Positions 15,386 through 22,395 of a stretch of DNA of 33,517 nt are shown here, in pieces; within the stretch, counting starts at the first letter, position 1; each line of letters starts with the position of its first letter. Location: positions 1-33,517 of the forward strand of contig JAFAIN010000124.1 in the NCBI GenBank assembly GCA_019236695.1, written 5' to 3'. Below the pieces are notes generated by a model. That model had not been told where the DNA came from. It worked only from the letters and a program-made list of their open reading frames with translations, and did no database searches. This stretch comes from Acidobacteriota bacterium (GTDB lineage Bacteria > Acidobacteriota > Terriglobia > Terriglobales > Acidobacteriaceae). A program made the position numbers and the translations under genes.

Positions 15386-15388
15386 GCG

Positions 15389-15418
15389 CTCCGTGCCTCC
15401 GTGTCTCCGCTGTGAATT
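15389..15418. repeat. Intergenic CTCCGTGCCTC-type repeat, copy B
   Basis: CTCCGTGCCTCCGTGTCTCC followed by GCTGTGAATT fills nearly all of the 39-nt gap between the convergent rlmN and TPR stop codons. It is nearly identical to copies A and C. Confidence 0.82.
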
Positions 15419-15424
15419 CGGCGC

Positions 15425-15748
15425 CTAGAACTCGCCGGCCTCTTCCAGCATCTGCTGCATCTCGCCTTCAGCTTTGGCGTTGCCTTCCGCCCTGGCAGCC
15501 GCAATGCCCTTCTCGAGGTGCTGCTTTGCTTCTTCCAGGCGCCCCAGCCGCAGCAGCAACTGCGCTGACATCTGGTAGCCGGCAGTGTAGGCGGGATTCT
15601 GCTCCAGTAGTTTTGCGAACTGCTCCAGCGCTTCGCCGTTCCTGCCCTGGTTTGCGTATTCCAGCGCCAGGCCGTAGCGGACAAAGGCTTCGGCGGGATG
15701 TTCCTCCACCATCTGCAGGAGCATTTCGAGGCGTGAGGTTGGGTTCAC
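15425..15748 (-). CDS. Small TPR-repeat protein
   Basis: A 107-aa soluble protein made of about two and a half tetratricopeptide repeats. AEAFVRYGLALEYANQGRNGEALEQFAKLLEQNP is a clear repeat with G-x-x-x and A at canonical positions, followed by TAGYQMSAQLLLRLGRLEEAKQHLEKGIAAA. There is no signal peptide. The GTG start at 15748 overlaps the stop of the upstream secreted-protein gene (GTGA), so it is translationally coupled. TPR proteins mediate protein-protein contacts; the partner is unknown, though the operon partner is an obvious candidate only by position, since it is predicted to be exported while this one is not. Confidence 0.82.
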   Translation of the reverse strand: MNPTSRLEMLLQMVEEHPAEAFVRYGLALEYANQGRNGEALEQFAKLLEQNPAYTAGYQMSAQLLLRLGRLEEAKQHLEKGIAAARAEGNAKAEGEMQQMLEEAGEF

Positions 15749-16125
15749 TTGTAGATGCTGTACTGGCCCTGGGGTGGCTTCAGCCTCACGGTGATTTCGC
15801 GCGCCGGCTCACTTAAATCATAATCGTCGCCGTAGGTCTGCATGCCGGTGGCAATCACCTGCACTCTAACTTTGCCGTAAGGCACGGCGGGAGCAGACGC
15901 CTTGCCGTCCCCGTCGGTCTTGAGTTCAATGCCTTCGTGCAGTTGCCGGCCTTTGGAATCCACCCCGTGCAGCACTACGCTGGCGTGCTTTATGGGCTTT
16001 CCGTTTGCGTCCTTCAGCACCACGAAGCTAAGTTCGCAAAACCTTTTATCGCCGGCAAACGTGCCCAACGACGCAGCCAGCACAAACAACAGAACCGCCG
16101 GCAAGGCGCGAGCTGCTTTATTCAT
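15745..16125 (-). CDS. Secreted carboxypeptidase-regulatory-like (CarboxypepD_reg) domain protein
   Basis: A 126-aa protein with a signal peptide (MNKAARALPAVLLFVLAASLGTFAG) and a single Ig-like beta-sandwich: FVVLKDANGKPIKHASVVLHGVDSKGRQL, then LKTDGDGKASAPAVPYGKVRVQVIATGMQTYGDDYDL and EITVRLK. The D-x-x-G-K-P-I-x-x-A-x-V motif is typical of carboxypeptidase-regulatory-like domains common in Acidobacteriota exported proteins. The start is the ATG at 16125; an upstream in-frame TTG (16131) is less likely. It is followed by a coupled TPR gene and diverges from ribA, with 82 nt between. Enzymatic activity is not expected. Confidence 0.82.
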   Translation of the reverse strand: MNKAARALPAVLLFVLAASLGTFAGDKRFCELSFVVLKDANGKPIKHASVVLHGVDSKGRQLHEGIELKTDGDGKASAPAVPYGKVRVQVIATGMQTYGDDYDLSEPAREITVRLKPPQGQYSIYK

Positions 16126-16195
16126 AATCAAGGGCCTCTGCCGGTATTTTAATCGCTGCCGGCAAGTTCCGGCGAAACCGGCCCCCGCGCCTCAA

Positions 16196-16201
16196 TATAA
16201 T
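16196..16201 (+). promoter_or_regulatory. -10 element for a leaderless ribA transcript
   Basis: A perfect TATAAT is followed by CGAGCC and the GTG start codon at 16208. With normal -10 to start-site spacing the RNA begins at the start codon. No Shine-Dalgarno fits, and no good -35 was seen. Confidence 0.6.
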
Positions 16202-16207
16202 CGAGCC

Positions 16208-16843
16208 GTGGACGCAAGCAGGCATACTCAGGACGCGGTCATCAGGATCGCAGAGGCCGACTTCCCCACCCGCTGGGGAAGATTCCGTATCTTTGGATTT
16301 CAAAGCTCCGAAGCCGATGAAGAAGCCGTGGCGCTGGTCATGGGTGACGTGCACACTTCACCGCCCCTGGTCCGCATCCACTCACAATGCCTCACCGGCG
16401 ACGTATTCGGCTCGCTGCGCTGCGATTGCCGGCAGCAGCTTGAAATGGCGCTCGCGGCCATTGCCGCAGCCGGCGCCGGCATATTGATTTATGAGCAGCA
16501 GGAAGGGCGGGGCATTGGCCTCATGCCCAAGCTGCAGGCCTACGAGTTGCAGGACCAGGGACTCGATACGGTCGAAGCCAACGAACGCCTGGGCTTCAAG
16601 GCCGATCTGCGCGACTACGCCATGCCCGCCGCCATTCTCAACTCCTTCGGAGTCCATGCCGTGCGCCTCCTCTCCAACAACCCCGAAAAAGTTCAGGCGC
16701 TCGAACATGCCGGAATCCGCGTCACCGAGCGGGTGCCGTGTGAAGTGGAGCCGCATGCTGGCGTTGAGCACTACCTGCGAACCAAGCAGGACAAACTAGG
16801 GCACATCTTCGGCAGCCAGAAAGCAAGCGGCGGGGGAAAGTAA
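16208..16843 (+). CDS. ribA: GTP cyclohydrolase II
   Basis: A 211-aa enzyme opening riboflavin synthesis by converting GTP to 2,5-diamino-6-ribosylamino-pyrimidinone phosphate. Zinc ligands Cys61, Cys72 and Cys74 are in SQCLTGDVFGSLRCDCRQQL. The GTP site is in VRIHSQC and EQQEGRGIGLMPKLQAY, with Asp/Arg catalytic residues in DTVEANERLGFKADLRDY; NNPEKVQAL is also conserved. It is a stand-alone cyclohydrolase, not fused to RibB. The GTG at 16208 is chosen because the upstream frame is unlike RibA and overlaps the divergent gene, and because TATAAT ends 6 nt before it. Regulation by an FMN riboswitch is not seen. Followed by a terminator-like hairpin. Confidence 0.95.
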   Translation: MDASRHTQDAVIRIAEADFPTRWGRFRIFGFQSSEADEEAVALVMGDVHTSPPLVRIHSQCLTGDVFGSLRCDCRQQLEMALAAIAAAGAGILIYEQQEGRGIGLMPKLQAYELQDQGLDTVEANERLGFKADLRDYAMPAAILNSFGVHAVRLLSNNPEKVQALEHAGIRVTERVPCEVEPHAGVEHYLRTKQDKLGHIFGSQKASGGGK

Positions 16844-16874
16844 GCGCACTCTCTGACGGCTCAACGGCAAGAGA

Positions 16875-16908
16875 AACGGGGAACCTTCAAAGCCTGCGGT
16901 TCCCCGTT
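16875..16908. terminator. Hairpin between ribA and the phosphoesterase gene (probable bidirectional terminator)
   Basis: AACGGGGAACC (16875-16885) and GGTTCCCCGTT (16898-16908) form a perfect 11-bp stem with a 12-nt loop between convergent genes. The T-run is short (TTAAT), so termination strength is uncertain. Confidence 0.7.
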
Positions 16909-16934
16909 AATCCGCTTACTGCTCAGTTCGGGCG

Positions 16935-18911
16935 TTACCGGTCGCGGTCGTGGCCGAAATCGAACATGTCGAACAGGTCGCCGATTGCCGGGCTGTTCAA
17001 CGGCACATAGGGGTTGCTCTTCGCCGAAACGGGATTGGGGAAATTGTCGCGGCTGCGCGCCGTCAGCGGCTTCAGGCCCCAGTTCCGCTCGATGAACTTC
17101 AGAATCGAAACATGGTCGGTGTAGGTGTGGTTCACGTGCCCGCCACGGGTGTAGTTCGACACCACGATGAGCGGGATTCGCGGGCCGTCGCCGAAGAAAT
17201 CGAGCGGCTGTATGTAGCCGGAATCGTAGAAACCGCCGCCTTCGTCAAACGTGAGGATCAACGCGGTGCTTTCCATCAGCTCGGAGTTTGACTTCAGCAG
17301 GTCAACAATCATCTTCGCCATGCCTTCAAACAAATCCACCTTGGAAGACGCCGGGTGTCCGTCGAGCAATCCATCCGGCTTTACGAACGACACCGCCGGC
17401 AACATGCCGGCCTTGATCGCGGCATAAAGATCGGTCGCGTCCTTGATGTGCGCGGCGCGCTGTTGCGCGTCACCCATGATGGAGCTGGCGTAGGATTCGA
17501 AGTTGCAGATGTTGCAATACGCGGCGCCCACCTGCACCAGCGGATTCTTGCTGGTTGGGTTGTGCTGCAGCGCGATTGCGGCGTTGTAAGCCCCGCCGTA
17601 GTACGCCCAGGAAATGCCTTTCTCGTTCAGCGCGTCGCCCAGGGTACGCGTGCTGGAGGGCGGAAGTGATCCGCCGCCCGCGATGCCGGCGGTATCAAGA
17701 GTTCCATCGGGAAGGAAGCCGGGCGAATCGTTGTTGATCATGTAGAAGTGCCCGGGCTCGCAGCGCGGGCTGGGGTCGTAGGGAAGCGATTCAAGGTAGC
17801 GCAATACCGGCGCTACGCCCGGCTGCGAGCGGTTGCCGCACTCGGTGAAATTGCCGTCGAAGTTCAGGTCAACCGTGTAAACGTCGTTCGTTCCTTTCAG
17901 CGGGTTGGGGTTGGCGATGTGCGAAGGCGGCTTGGTGGCGTTTCCATGTCCGTCGCTCCACCAGATCGCATCGCCCGTCCCCAGCATGATGTGGTTGGCT
18001 GCGGTTCCTCCCATCACCGATTGGTGGAAGTTGTCGCTCATGCTGTATTCCCGCGCCAGCCCGGCCAGCACCGGCACATCGCCTTGCTGCACGTTGTAAA
18101 ACGCCATGGAGTTGCCGCCGCCGTTGTCGTCAATCGCGCCGCCGCTGGCCGGATCCGGCTGGTTCGTGTAGTTCGTGATCACGAACGGATACAGGTCGCT
18201 GAGGCAGCCGGATGGGTTCTCGGGGGTAGCGTTGCGAAGGCTGCAATCCGATTGCTGCCACATCTCATACAGGCGGTGCGTGGTGTCGCCCGTGTAGGAG
18301 TCATAGGGTAACTTGGCGCCGCGCAGCGGGAACGGCCCGTTGGGCAGGTTGTTGGCGTTGGCTACGCGAGTATCGGTGTCGGGCAGAACAAACGTTTGCG
18401 AAAAGGCGCTGGCGGCGCCTGTGGTCAGCAGGTTCAGGTCGGCGGGTTCCAGCGACGGTTCCACAGCGCCCAGCAGCGCCGCCGGCGTGCCGGGAGGGAA
18501 AATCGGCGATGTGGGGGAATAGTTCAGCGTGGGCGCGGGCAGAACTGCATAGGGCGCTTTCTCGTCTTTATCGAGGCTGATGAAGAACCTGCTCTTGAAG
18601 GGCTTTACGGCCCGGTATTGCGCCGCCTTCGAGAAGTTCGGTCCAGGGGAGCCGTCGGCGAAGATGATGCCCTTGGAGAGCAGGTTGGAGACGGTTTCAC
18701 CTCTCGGCGGCACATAGGCGGCGAACAGGTGATCGAATGTGCGGTTCTCGCCGATCAGAACGATGACGTGCTTGATAGGCGTGGCCGTGCCACGTTCCCC
18801 GTCACGGTCGGAAATGGCGAAGGCGTTCAGGTTGTTGGATAGCAGCACGGCCAGCGCCACCAGTGTGAGCGCGCGACGCCGCGGGCTGGGCAGCTTTACA
18901 GGACGGTACAT
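16935..18911 (-). CDS. Secreted phosphoesterase (phospholipase C / acid phosphatase AcpA superfamily)
   Basis: A 658-aa exported protein. A signal peptide is seen at MYRPVKLPSPRRRALTLVALAVLLSNNLNAFA; it has adjacent Arg residues but no convincing Tat consensus. The catalytic N-terminal motif KHVIVLIGENRTFDHLFAAY contains the metal-binding E-N-x-T/S-F-D-H of the phosphoesterase family (PF04185). Later motifs are NHIMLGTGDAIWWSDG, FVKPDGLLDGHPASSK, LILTFDEGGGFYDSG and GPRIPLIVVSNYTRGGHVNHTYTDHVSILKFIE. The product probably hydrolyses phosphate esters outside the cytoplasm; specific substrate (phospholipid or phosphomonoester) is unclear. ATG at 18911 is preferred over an ATG-like start at 18953 because GGAGG precedes it. 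Confidence 0.92.
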   Translation of the reverse strand: MYRPVKLPSPRRRALTLVALAVLLSNNLNAFAISDRDGERGTATPIKHVIVLIGENRTFDHLFAAYVPPRGETVSNLLSKGIIFADGSPGPNFSKAAQYRAVKPFKSRFFISLDKDEKAPYAVLPAPTLNYSPTSPIFPPGTPAALLGAVEPSLEPADLNLLTTGAASAFSQTFVLPDTDTRVANANNLPNGPFPLRGAKLPYDSYTGDTTHRLYEMWQQSDCSLRNATPENPSGCLSDLYPFVITNYTNQPDPASGGAIDDNGGGNSMAFYNVQQGDVPVLAGLAREYSMSDNFHQSVMGGTAANHIMLGTGDAIWWSDGHGNATKPPSHIANPNPLKGTNDVYTVDLNFDGNFTECGNRSQPGVAPVLRYLESLPYDPSPRCEPGHFYMINNDSPGFLPDGTLDTAGIAGGGSLPPSSTRTLGDALNEKGISWAYYGGAYNAAIALQHNPTSKNPLVQVGAAYCNICNFESYASSIMGDAQQRAAHIKDATDLYAAIKAGMLPAVSFVKPDGLLDGHPASSKVDLFEGMAKMIVDLLKSNSELMESTALILTFDEGGGFYDSGYIQPLDFFGDGPRIPLIVVSNYTRGGHVNHTYTDHVSILKFIERNWGLKPLTARSRDNFPNPVSAKSNPYVPLNSPAIGDLFDMFDFGHDRDR

Positions 18912-19280
18912 TCTTCCTCCATTGCCTCTCAGACTTCTGCGAGTCCGGGGCAAGCCGAAGTGTAGGGAGGCCGTATTGCTCGGCGGTTAAGGGCCGTTAA
19001 ATGCAAAATGAAAAAATGCGGGCAGGGCTGTGGTAATCGGAAACTACGGCAATTTCATGCGCGAGCGATTGAACTCAACTGCAGAAGGCGGGCAGACAGA
19101 ATCCTCAAAGTTCAACAGAATTTAACAGCGCGGAAAAAGCAGCCTGCAAGAGTTCAACTTGAACCACTTGAAATCAACAGAATCCAACAGGTTTCAACAG
19201 GGGCTTGAATCCGGTTGGGGTCCAGGGGGTCGGAGGGATCATTACTCCCATACTGCTTCCAGTTATCGGCAAGTCCCACA
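18912..19280. other. Intergenic region with CAACAG decamer repeats
   Basis: 369 nt without a recognised gene between the DUF2520 stop and the phosphoesterase start. It is comparatively AT-rich. Decamers ending in AACAG are arranged in two clusters (listed separately). Confidence 0.6.
19109..19200. repeat. Two clusters of 10-bp AACAG repeats
   Basis: AGTTCAACAG and AATTTAACAG lie in tandem at 19109-19128. AAATCAACAG, AATCCAACAG and GTTTCAACAG lie in tandem at 19171-19200. The period is exactly 10 bp within each cluster. Confidence 0.75.
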
Positions 19281-20147
19281 TCACACTCCCAGCAACCGGC
19301 TAAGCTTCGCCCGCTGCTTCACGGGCAGCCTGCGCAGGGCGATTCGCGCCAGCGCCACATATAGACCCTGCGCGTCGGGCATCGAGCGCAGCGCTTCCAG
19401 ATGGCGCGCTACCGTCGCCACATCTCCGCGCTGCAGCGGACCCGTAAACGCACTCGCGGCGCCATGCCGCCTGTAATTCGCAATTGTTTGGTCCACCAGC
19501 GGCAAAATGGCTTCCCGTGCCGCTCGGGCACGGAGCCCTGCGCTGCGCGCAATCTCTTCTCCGGCGGCGAGTTCTGCCACCAGCAGCGGCGAAGCGAATA
19601 CCGCCCAGGCATGGTAAAGGGCTTTTCGGTCGGGGTTTATGCGCAGCATGCGAGCTTTCAGATCGCCGATAATCTGCCGCGCCAGCCGCACCGCCGCGTC
19701 ATCTCCCTCCACTCCAAACCACACGTCGCGGAAGTCCCGGCGTGAACTGCCGGCAAACGTCATCAGCGGATGCACTGACGCCACCCTCACCCCGGCTGCG
19801 CGCAGCGGGCTGAGAGCTTCACTCAGAAGCGCGCCGCTGGAATGGAAGGCGTAGTTCGCCGTTGAGCCCGAAGCAGCCAGTGCGTCAGCCACAGATGCGA
19901 TTCCGTCATCGCGCACGCAAATCCAAAGCAGTTCCGCGGTGACTGACTCTCCCAAAACGCACAGTTGCGCGCCAAGCCTGCGGGCCAGGAATCGCCCTTT
20001 TCTCAACGACGCCGGCCGATCGCGCACCACCACGTTCATTACGCGATAGCCCGCCCCAACCAGGGCCGGTCCGAGCGCCGTTGCCAGGCTGCCTGCCCCG
20101 GCCAGCGCAATCGATGGCCGGTTACGCCTGTTTGCCGCGAAGGCCAT
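19281..20147 (-). CDS. Rossmann-like NAD(P)-binding protein with DUF2520 domain
   Basis: A 288-aa protein. The N-terminus SIALAGAGSLATALGPALVGAGYRV is a dinucleotide-binding fold (G-x-G-x-x-x-x-x-x). Residues about 60-150 contain LLWICVRDDGIASVADAL, HSSGALLSEALSPL and VASVHPLMTFAG, as in proteins annotated as Rossmann-like plus DUF2520; the C-terminal half is helical (KALYHAWAVFASPLLVAELAAGEEIARSAG). The family resembles F420/NADP-dependent and 6-phosphogluconate dehydrogenases. In other genomes it can lie near pantothenate genes, but no such gene is here. It begins at ATG 20147, 28 nt from the divergent NUDIX start. No reaction can be assigned. Confidence 0.88.
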   Translation of the reverse strand: MAFAANRRNRPSIALAGAGSLATALGPALVGAGYRVMNVVVRDRPASLRKGRFLARRLGAQLCVLGESVTAELLWICVRDDGIASVADALAASGSTANYAFHSSGALLSEALSPLRAAGVRVASVHPLMTFAGSSRRDFRDVWFGVEGDDAAVRLARQIIGDLKARMLRINPDRKALYHAWAVFASPLLVAELAAGEEIARSAGLRARAAREAILPLVDQTIANYRRHGAASAFTGPLQRGDVATVARHLEALRSMPDAQGLYVALARIALRRLPVKQRAKLSRLLGV

Positions 20148-20175
20148 AAACCTATTTCATACGTATATTGAATTC
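20148..20175. promoter_or_regulatory. 28-bp divergent promoter region with ATACGTAT palindrome
   Basis: The gap between two divergent start codons holds the perfect palindrome ATACGTAT (20159-20166). On the plus strand TATATT (20164-20169) precedes the NUDIX ATG by 6 nt. On the minus strand TATGAA (20161-20156) precedes the DUF2520 ATG by 8 nt. Both mRNAs would be leaderless or nearly so. Confidence 0.55.
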
Positions 20176-20724
20176 ATGGCAAAGAATCGTGCCCGGGTGG
20201 TTTCCGGCCGCGTAGTGTATCGCGGGCCGGTTTTTTACGTCACCTCCGAGCAGGTGCGCGAGCCGCACGGAGTTACGGCCCGCCGCGACATCATCCGCCA
20301 TCCGGGTTCGGTGGTCGTCATGCCGGTGGACGAGTCAACCGCCGGCACTCGCATTCTGCTGGCACGCCAATATCGATACGCGGCCGGCCGGCCGCTGTGG
20401 GAATTCCCCGCAGGCCGCATCGATCCCGGCGAATCCGCTCTCGCCGGCGGCCGGCGCGAACTGCTTGAAGAAACCGGCTACACCGCCCGGCACTGGAAGT
20501 TGGCGCTAAAGTTCTGGGTGAGCCCGGGTTTTCTCGATGAAACCATGGCCCTCTATCTCGCCACCGGCCTGCACAAAGGGCAGGCACAGCCCGAAGAAGA
20601 CGAGTTCATCGCCAAGCGCTTCTTCCCGATCGACTCAGCCGTAAGAATGGTTGAGAACGGCCAGATTCTCGATGCAAAAACCATCGCCGGCATTTTGTGG
20701 CTCGCCAGATTGAGAACGAAATAG
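20176..20724 (+). CDS. NUDIX hydrolase, ADP-ribose pyrophosphatase type
   Basis: A 182-aa cytosolic hydrolase. The NUDIX box G-x5-E-x7-REx2EExG is complete as GRIDPGES...RELLEETGY (residues about 80-102) and is preceded by QYRYAAGRPLWEFPAG, the sequence typical of ADP-ribose pyrophosphatases (NudF/YqkG type). VVYRGPVFYVTSEQV and VVVMPVDE are the N-terminal strands of that group. The aromatic and acidic segment PGFLDETMALYLATGL follows. The likely reaction is ADP-ribose to AMP plus ribose 5-phosphate; substrate assignment is inferred from family similarity. The ATG at 20176 lacks a Shine-Dalgarno and follows TATATT by 6 nt. It is divergent from the DUF2520 gene. Confidence 0.92.
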   Translation: MAKNRARVVSGRVVYRGPVFYVTSEQVREPHGVTARRDIIRHPGSVVVMPVDESTAGTRILLARQYRYAAGRPLWEFPAGRIDPGESALAGGRRELLEETGYTARHWKLALKFWVSPGFLDETMALYLATGLHKGQAQPEEDEFIAKRFFPIDSAVRMVENGQILDAKTIAGILWLARLRTK

Positions 20725-20785
20725 CGGCCTTCGGCCGCCTGTGCACCCCAGCAGGCCAAAACCGGGCCCGCCGGGGACCCCGCCT

Positions 20786-20807
20786 GTCCGGCCGAGGGCG
20801 GCCGGAC
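20786..20807. repeat. Perfect GC-rich hairpin after the NUDIX gene
   Basis: GTCCGGCCG and CGGCCGGAC are exact inverse complements (9 bp) with an AGGG loop. A smaller GCGGCC-TTC-GGCCGC hairpin overlaps the NUDIX stop region (about 20723-20738). Neither has a T-run. Confidence 0.7.
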
Positions 20808-20825
20808 CCACGCAGTTCCGTTCTG

Positions 20826-20856
20826 CTCCGCGCCTCCGCGTCTCCGCGGTGAAAAC
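20826..20856. repeat. Intergenic CTCCGTGCCTC-type repeat, copy C
   Basis: CTCCGCGCCTCCGCGTCTCC followed by GCGGTGAAAA matches copies A and B. It lies 14 nt downstream of the M24 peptidase stop. The minus strand reads as the spurious peptide segment FHRGDAEARS. Confidence 0.82.
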
Positions 20857-20869
20857 CCATCTGACGGGG

Positions 20870-22174
20870 TTAGCCGAAGGGCTGCTCCAGGCTGGGGCTT
20901 TGCGGCGTAAACAGCTTCGCGCCATCCTCGGTGATGTGCATGTCATCTTCCAGGCGAACACCGAACTCGCCGCGAATGTAAACTCCCGGCTCATCACTGA
21001 AACACATATTCGGCTCCAGCTTGAGGGTGTTGCCTCTCACCAGGTATGGCCATTCGTGGCCATCCATACCGATGCCATGCCCGAGGCGGTGCGAGAAGTA
21101 GCGATAATCAGGGCCATAGCCCGCTTCGACGATCACCTTGCGCGCCGCCGCGTCCACCGACTGCGCCTCCGCTCCCGGCCTCGCCGCGGCGAGCGCGGCG
21201 GCCTGCGCGCGATGCACGATATCGAACACCGTCTTCATCTTGTCAGCCGGCTGCCCCAGGACGAATGTGCGGGTAATATCCGATTGGTATCCGTCAACCG
21301 AGCAGCCGTCGTCCACCATGATGATGGTGCCCTCGCGGATGAGTTGCGGCTGGGCCGAGCCGTGCGGCAGCGCGGTAAACTCGCCAACTTGAACGCTGGC
21401 AAATCCGTTGAACCCTACACGCCGGTAAGCCGCGCTGATCAGGGCGCCGGCATCATTCTGCGACATGCCCGGCTGCAACGCCTTGTAAACCGCTTCATAT
21501 ACCTTGAGCGTCGCCTGGTTCGCAATGGTCATGAGTTCCAGTTCGTGCGCGGTCTTGATGCGGCGGCAGCCCGCGGTTATGGGAGTGGCGCTTTCGAGTT
21601 TCAGCGTCGGCGCCGCATGCGCCACGCCCTCGCGAAACACGTCAGGGGTGCGCTCCTCGATGCCCAGGATGCCGGCCGCGATCCCGCGTGCGCGCAGGCC
21701 GCGCGCGACCAGCGAGTATGGGTTGTCGTCTTCATGCCAGGTAAGCACCTCGGCATTGCCCAGCGGCCCCAGGTTGAGCTGTTCCCGCGCGCGATCTTCC
21801 TCGAATGAAGGGCACACGGCGAACGCCTGCCCCTTCTTCGGAATCACAACTGCAAACACCCTCTCGCTATTGCCCCATCCCACGTTTGTGAAATAGCGGA
21901 GTGACGTTCCGCCCGCGAGGAAGATGGCATCCATCCGGCTTTGCGCCATCAGTTGCTGTGCTCTATCGATTCGCGCTCCCCGCTCGTCGGTGGTGATGGG
22001 GTGCACCTCATCCTTCATCGAGGCGAGGGCCGCAATCGAAGCAGGGGTCTGGCGGTTTGACGATGGCGGCTGCCGCATCCCCTCGTCCTGCGCTTCCAGT
22101 TGCGGTACCCGGCGCAGCAGCATTGCCCCGGCGCCGGCCGCGCCCACACCCAGAAACCATCTCCGGTTCAGCAT
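20870..22174 (-). CDS. Tat-exported M24 metallopeptidase (Xaa-Pro aminopeptidase/prolidase family)
   Basis: A 434-aa protein starting MLNRRWFLGVGAAGAGAMLL: a twin-arginine signal (R-R-W-F-L) with an Ala/Gly hydrophobic core, so a folded metal-bearing enzyme is probably exported. The M24 creatinase N-terminal domain covers about residues 50-190 and the pita-bread catalytic domain about 195-425. Metal ligands are visible as Asp in MVDDGCSVDGYQSDITRTF, His in SHRLGHGIGMDGHEW, Glu in DEPGVYI, and Glu in VRLEDDMHI. It probably removes N-terminal residues before proline or cleaves X-Pro dipeptides. The ATG at 22174 has AAGGAG at good spacing; the longer frame to 22255 is rejected because it would bury the Tat motif. 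Confidence 0.93.
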   Translation of the reverse strand: MLNRRWFLGVGAAGAGAMLLRRVPQLEAQDEGMRQPPSSNRQTPASIAALASMKDEVHPITTDERGARIDRAQQLMAQSRMDAIFLAGGTSLRYFTNVGWGNSERVFAVVIPKKGQAFAVCPSFEEDRAREQLNLGPLGNAEVLTWHEDDNPYSLVARGLRARGIAAGILGIEERTPDVFREGVAHAAPTLKLESATPITAGCRRIKTAHELELMTIANQATLKVYEAVYKALQPGMSQNDAGALISAAYRRVGFNGFASVQVGEFTALPHGSAQPQLIREGTIIMVDDGCSVDGYQSDITRTFVLGQPADKMKTVFDIVHRAQAAALAAARPGAEAQSVDAAARKVIVEAGYGPDYRYFSHRLGHGIGMDGHEWPYLVRGNTLKLEPNMCFSDEPGVYIRGEFGVRLEDDMHITEDGAKLFTPQSPSLEQPFG

Positions 22175-22379
22175 GATTGCTCCTTGGAATAGCCGACAAA
22201 TGTATGTGTTTTTGCCGGGCCTTACAACCGGGGCGGCGCAATCCGCCCCTTTCATCTGCCGGGGAAGACGCCAATCATAAAATCCGCCAGTATTCCACCA
22301 GGGAGCGCAACCCGCGGGTTTATGCTGAATTCCCTCCCCCGGCGCGAAAATTCGGGCTGGAATTCACTTCAAACTGACC

Positions 22380-22385
22380 TAAAAT
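22380..22385 (+). promoter_or_regulatory. Candidate -10 element of the receptor kinase gene
   Basis: TAAAAT lies 10 nt before the ATG at 22396. No Shine-Dalgarno is seen, so a leader of only a few nucleotides is likely if this is the promoter. No good -35 was found. Confidence 0.35.
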
Positions 22386-22395
22386 CAATGCTCAG

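Noticed and set aside
16126-16207. FMN riboswitch before ribA
   Set aside because: The leader is essentially absent if the TATAAT is the promoter, and no RFN-element sequence was seen.
19109-19200. CRISPR-like array
   Set aside because: Repeats are 10 bp in immediate tandem, without unique spacers, and no cas gene is in the window.
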